A DNA stretch of 64,000 nt from Lactarius indigo (Eukaryota > Basidiomycota > Agaricomycetes > Russulales > Russulaceae): assembly GCA_025766275.1 (NCBI GenBank), contig JAFKAC010000008.1:1302001-1366000 (forward strand). Reading direction: 5' to 3'. Under the pieces are notes generated by a model. It was not told the origin of the DNA. It made no database searches and was given only the letters and a program-made list of their open reading frames with translations. Positions within the stretch are counted from its first letter, which is position 1. Every line of letters starts with the position of its first letter. The translations under genes were made by a program, and so were the position numbers. This document shows, piece after piece, positions 59,405 through 64,000 of the stretch.

Positions 59405-60195
59405 AGTGAGCCCACAAAAGTTGAAGAGACTGGACGAGGCGCCGTGGCAAGCTTGCAGAGGGACGAGTAAACACAAAAACGCAACTCTGACTCGCCAGGG
59501 GTGGGAAAAACACGGGCCGGCTTGCCGTACTGGCGTCCGATTTCCGGCCAGGCCAAGTCAGTGGTTGACGCGTTGACGACCTTTTTATTTAATTTTTGAT
59601 TTCACTCATGAAGAGAGAAAAACATAATAGTCATAAATTGATATTACCTTGTCTGACCTTACGGTCATTCCGTAATTTAACATTCTTCCCCTTGGTGCGT
59701 AAACCGTGGGCGGAGACTGGAAAGATAATGACAACTAAGGTCCTACGGTCACCAACTCATCTCGCCCGTTTCTCCGGTTGGCCCCCCCATGGCGGCATGC
59801 TTTCGGCTTGTTTCCTGCGCTCCTGGCTGTGCCTGAGGATTCACCAGAGCTCCTCCCGGTTGGTTTCTCCCGTGAGGCTGTTCGTTGCGTTGACCTCTCC
59901 TGGGCACCGATCTCGATCGTTTTCATCTCTAAGTCAGTCCCCATCAAGACCGTTGTTTTCGTAAACGACTGTGTAGGCCGTACTGACGTTGCCTGGTCAA
60001 ATATCACCGCCCGCTCCGCACTAAGTTTCGTTGTCCCGCGTGTCGCCAATGACACAACATAGATGAAGATCTCCCTTTGGTTACGACTATGGTATCTCCG
60101 CTCCTCACCGACGAATAAAAGGCTCACTCCCTCGACCACGTTTAGTGTCACTTGTCTATCTTTTCCTGAAGGCCCCATTCACTGTTTGCTCGACC
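59405..60195. other. intergenic, 790 bases
   Basis: Between the divergent Y14 and MYND genes. Open frames on both strands overlap (59735-60178 minus, 59778-60062 plus) and show no family signature. Confidence 0.5.
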
Positions 60196-60911
60196 ATGAA
60201 TCCTGCAGTCACGCTGATCAATCATCCTTGCCTGGTGTGTTTCAAGTCCACCTCCATGCGATGTAGTCGATGCCAAAACGCATGGTACTGTACACCTGAA
60301 CACCTCCAGGGTGTGCGTCATATCGACCTTGATGTCCTGCACGTACTGTAACTCATTTCCCTGTAGGACTGGCCCCGTCATCGCCGCGAGTGCGCCCCTA
60401 TCGCATCCACCCAATCTAACATGATTGCTACGCCATCGCCTATCCAACCCCAATTGATTACCGTATCTGCAATACTTTTTTCTCCGCAAGAAGGTAACCT
60501 ACGCTTGACACCTTTCTTCGCGTCCGTGTGCCCTCAGCCGAGTTCTTAGATCGTCCTCGGATCATCACCGTAAACTGCGAACCTCCTCGCACACCTGCAC
60601 AGGGTACTTGCCCAACCCCGCTTGTCCATGGTCATTTTCCTGCAGGGCAGACGGGTAGTGTCGTCCTGACTCAAGGTCTAAACGGGGAACCGTTGCGGTT
60701 TCCACTGCACTTGTGGTATTCCCCTGGCGCTTTGGCCGTGAACGCTCCAATAAATCAGGCTATCTTTCGCATCACTTCCGGCGCGGCTGCCAAACCCTGG
60801 TGCGGCCCTGTGATCGTCCTCAAGTACAACGGATCAAGGAGACAAGGCTATTCCGATGCCGGGTCCAATGACCTACCTGCCCTCTCTGCGTATTTCCTTG
60901 CTTACAAGTAA
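60196..60911 (+). CDS. MYND zinc-finger protein
   Basis: Start MNPAVTLINHPCLVCFKSTS. The finger reads CLVCFKSTSMRCSRCQNAWY, then C of YCTPEHLQG and, after an intron (GTGCGT donor), DWPRHRREC, supplying the Cys/His ligands in usual MYND spacing. After a second intron the protein continues PRIITVNCEPPRTPAQGTCP, TPLVHGHFPAGQTGSVVLTQ, FPLHLWYSPGALAVNAPINQ and WCGPVIVLKYNGSRRQGYSD, ending LPALSAYFLAYK. Agaricomycetes carry many small proteins with an N-terminal MYND and an unknown C-terminal domain; MYND fingers bind proline-rich partners. Confidence 0.8.
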
Positions 60912-61705
60912 AACGTGTATGTATGATGATTTCAGAGTCAGCGGGGGAATCCTTACAGTACTCTTACTTTTTTTCTGCTTGGCACCTACCTACTTCTTTG
61001 AGTTTACATTTCATTCTTTGCTTTGCTGTCTCATTCGCTACTATAACGCTTGGTTAGAACCCTATTTTAGAACAAATTCCTAAGGTCAATTAAATATTTC
61101 CCGTGGAGGCATCCTATCAAGAAGTCGCTCTTCTAGCGGGCGGGTTTCCGGTCGTATGAAATTGGCGTGACGCGTGATGGCGGACATACGTGAAATGGAT
61201 TCTCGAATGATCCACCCTGCCTAGCTAGCTGCTAGGTTGTAGCCGCTATCCGCATTTGATTGAGCAGAAGTTCGGCGCTGGGATCAGTAGATGGGCCACA
61301 TATGCGGTAATGGCCTGGGAGGTTGGTAGATTACCGTGGTTGTCTAGTAAGCTGTGAGAGACCTGCGCCCGACCTGGCGGCGCTTTGAATTGCCCCTCTT
61401 TACATGAGAGTCCACGAGGAATTCCAAGAGTGTTGCTAGCAAACTGTGACATGATGATCACTGGGAGCCTTCATTCCCTTGGGTGTGAGTGAAGTGTGAG
61501 TGATATCCACAGGGCTTCCCACACCCCAATACCGTCCAGATGTTAATGCCTATTGTTTCGATTTGTTATACAGTGTATCCGTTCAAAACTTTCCACTGAT
61601 TTTAAAGTTGTTTGGTTGCCAAGTTGACTCATGAGCCTCTTGGGGCCCAGCGGTCCGAAGATCAAATACACTTTAGTGGGGCATGATTGGAAAGCATCTA
61701 ACAGC
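60912..61705. other. intergenic, 794 bases
   Basis: 3' flank of the MYND gene and promoter of RRP4. No other gene seen. Confidence 0.5.
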
Positions 61706-63013
61706 ATGATCATATCATTCTTCCCCCCACCCTCTTTGAGCTCGGTCAGTTGTGGTATCACGAGTCATCAACCAGACACAGATGGGGGTAATGGCGATAA
61801 CATTTATATCGACGACGACGACTTTGGGGCCGAGACCGCGAAAATAACATCACCTGGCGAAAGCATTACTTCGGCGCGTGCCTTCATGAGGTGAGAACTT
61901 CCGTGGCTCCCTTTGTCTTAACTCAACGAGTTCAAGGGGACATGGAACTTACGTAGATAGCGATGAGGTTATTGCATCCGTTGCTGGTGTAATCGAGAGG
62001 GTCAATAAGCTTATTACGGTGCGGGCGTTGCGTACTAGGTACGTCGAACGAGGGTTAACAACTGGATTGCTCCCGACCATTTCCAGATACAGTCCAGAAG
62101 TTGGGGATTTGGTGATCGGTCGAATAACAGAGGTGCGAATTTCATTTCCCGCTTACGCACAAACAAGCATAATGGAGAAGAAAAGGTGCAACCTCGAAGG
62201 TGGAAGGTGGATGCGAATGCTCGGCAAGATGCCGTTCTCATGCTCTCATCGGTTAATCTTCCAGGTGGTGTCCAGGTACTGTAGATCACCCAAAAATCTA
62301 ACCGTGCTACTGTAAACTGACTTTTCCCGGGTCTGTGCGGGTTCAAGCGCCGCAAGCTGGAGAGCGACGAGCTCCAAATGCGAAATTTTTTTGAAGAGGG
62401 CGACCTACTCGTGGCGGAAGTTCAAGCATTTTTTGCTGACGGTGCCATGTCTCTGCATACACGGTCACTCAAGTATGGCAAGGTGCGTTTCAAAAACTTG
62501 AAACACGGCCATCTTTGACAGCGCCTACTGTCACAATCTTTAGCTCAAAAACGGGCAGCTCGTTTCTGTCCCCCCCATTCTCATTCGCAGGCTAAAATCT
62601 CATTTTTGTTCGTTACCTTCTGGCGTAGACTTGATACTGGGCCTGAACGGGTACATCTGGATAAGTAAGCATGTCCGAGATAACGAGAAGGAAGGGCACG
62701 AAGGGTTTGATGCTGAGGCGGTCTACTCCAATCAGAATGACGTATGTTTCTATTGCAACTCGTGTTCCTTAGTCAACGATCTAATTCTTGACAGGATATC
62801 GATGATGCGACAAGGACTGCGATCGCCCGAGTCTCCAACATTATACGGGTTCTAGCATCTCGGTCGGTTCCAATCACGGACTCGATTGTATTAGAAGCCT
62901 ACGAATGGGCAGTTGAGCAAGATGTGGACGTCAAGGACTTACTCCTAGAGGATGTGGCTGATGCCTTAGTTGCCGCAGTAACCACTAAAGAAGAGCCCTC
63001 CGAACAATGGTAG
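61706..63013 (+). CDS. RRP4: exosome subunit Rrp4
   Basis: S1/KH cap protein of the RNA exosome. Start [17 protein letters not shown] at 61706. An acidic segment ([15 protein letters not shown]) leads to [16 protein letters not shown] and, after an intron, [20 protein letters not shown] and [14 protein letters not shown]. The S1 domain follows: [42 protein letters not shown]. Then [20 protein letters not shown] and [20 protein letters not shown]. The KH part has LIRRLKSHF and [15 protein letters not shown], with the GxNGxIW core. The end, [20 protein letters not shown], stops at TAG 63011-63013. At least seven exons. It converges on the next gene with 53 bases between stops. Confidence 0.92.
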
Positions 63014-63066
63014 TACAGTATTGCATTTGCGACTAGTGTGACAAATTCAATACAGGAACGCGCGGG

Positions 63067-63973
63067 CTAGTCATCTTCGTCCTCATAACTCGTTTCCCCC
63101 TCTCGTTCCTCTGGCATCTCGTCATCGTCGTTTTCATCATTTTCATTTTCATTCTCGTCGTCAGCGTCCCCTTCTTCTGCTGCTTCCGGTTGTTGCGAGG
63201 CCGGCTGATATTGATTTGTGGTGGCACCACTGGCCATTTTCCGGGCGTGGGCAGCTTTCTCTGCCTCCTCCTTTTCTTTATCGACAGGTAGTAAAATATC
63301 GAGCGCGAGATCCTTCCATCGTAACGTTCCGTTGACCCCCCCTCCGGCGTAACCCATATCTTCAAACAGAGCACGTGAGGTTGGGTCGTAAGGCACGCGT
63401 GGACGAGCGGCTGGATGCTTGATATTTGTCGGATTCCCATAAGGATAGGATGGGTGAATGTGGGAAGGCAGTACTTGATGGGCAGTGCTTCAGCGACCAA
63501 GATCGTGACAGATGAGACTGTACAAACTATCCGAGTCGTCCGGGTTTGGTGGGACCATATGTGCTGGGATATCCATTTCTGGGGTACTCGCCTTCAGTGA
63601 GGAGGTCATAGGGCCTCGCCCAACGAAGACGGACCACTGTCAGACAAATTTCCCTTCAGGTGCTCCGGGGTTCCGATCGTGTCTAACACCTTCAGGTCAT
63701 TCTCGGTCATGTGTAGGTAGCAGAAAGTCAAATCCTAGCAAGTATGCTCAATGGTGGGAAATACATCACATAAGAAGGGGGTGCGCACAGTCATATTGGA
63801 AACAGTGCCCGCCGAACCGGTACTGCAAATTCCTACTGCTGTATCTTGTTGGGAGCGGTCAGCTTCAGCGGCGGTTCAGTAAAGTCCAACTTCCGACGTG
63901 CCGCCGTATGGTTACGTCCAATCAGGACACGTTCGTCAAATCGGCCCGCGTCTTGCCGAACCGACAGCGACAT
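63067..63973 (-). CDS. unrecognised protein with acidic tail
   Basis: Exon 1 starts MSLSVRQDAGRFDERVLIG at 63973, close to the window edge, and reads on ARRKLDFTEPPLKLTAPNK. Later exons read YLHMTENDLK, WSVFVGRGPMTSSLKASTPE and DIPAHMVPPNPDDSDSLY. The last exon is LPSHIHPSYPYGNPTNIKHP, AARPRVPYDPTSRALFEDMG and YAGGGVNGTLRWKDLALDIL, then a Glu/Asp-rich tail ending EEREGETSYEDEDD. Three introns after exon 1 join well (for example donor GTGTTAG, acceptor CTGACAG). The join of exon 1 to exon 2 does not keep frame with standard sites and is unsolved. The text looks well ordered and conserved; I do not recognise the family. Confidence 0.65.
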
Positions 63974-64000
63974 TACGAGATTGGCCTTTTACGGTACCCG

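Noticed and set aside
59735..60178. 147-residue minus-strand frame upstream of the MYND gene
   Set aside because: No motif, low-complexity basic text, and an overlapping plus-strand frame of similar quality.

Overview
The window reads as nuclear DNA of a filamentous basidiomycete, most likely an Agaricomycete. Genes are dense and lie on both strands. Almost every gene is split by 45-60 bp GT-AG introns. Housekeeping proteins have fungal forms (mitochondrial GatA, Mak11, Rim2, Rgd1, Nup85), and F-box proteins of the Agaricomycete type occur beside them. No tRNA, rRNA, CRISPR array or bacterial operon was found. Gene models were built by hand from conserved motifs and splice signals, so most internal exon edges are good to a few bases, and a few are unresolved and flagged.

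Region 0.9-15 kb is a large inverted-repeat structure. Two arms of about 1.9 kb (903-2758 and 13077-14958) each carry a METTL21-type protein-lysine methyltransferase gene, pointing away from the centre. The left copy carries a nonsense codon and the right copy is open. Between the arms lie a mitochondrial rhomboid protease, MAK11, HER2/GatA, a Rim2-like carrier, the RNA polymerase III subunit Rpc25, a possible small gene and a broken IS630/Tc1-type transposon. From 15 to 17.5 kb come a decayed F-box gene and a third, truncated methyltransferase fragment.

Region 18-35 kb holds a GPI-anchored aspartic protease, two divergent histone H3-H4 pairs about 12 kb apart in opposite orientation, an intact F-box gene, an F-BAR/RhoGAP protein and NUP85. 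Between and after them are gene-poor stretches of 1-2.5 kb.

Region 37-64 kb holds several conserved fungal proteins of unknown function, another F-box gene, a small DUF2015-like protein with a GC-AG intron, and a DUF1771-Smr protein. Next come a KAT14-like acetyltransferase and a Sir2-type deacetylase, placed tail to tail. An HP1-like chromodomain protein, the exon-junction protein Y14, a MYND-finger protein, the exosome subunit RRP4 and an unrecognised acidic protein follow. Chromatin and RNA-processing functions are frequent here, but nothing indicates a true functional cluster. I found no clear new biological system. The best leads are the inverted repeat with its methyltransferase copies, the very tight MAK11/rhomboid spacing, the extended H3 tails and the shared histone promoter motifs.
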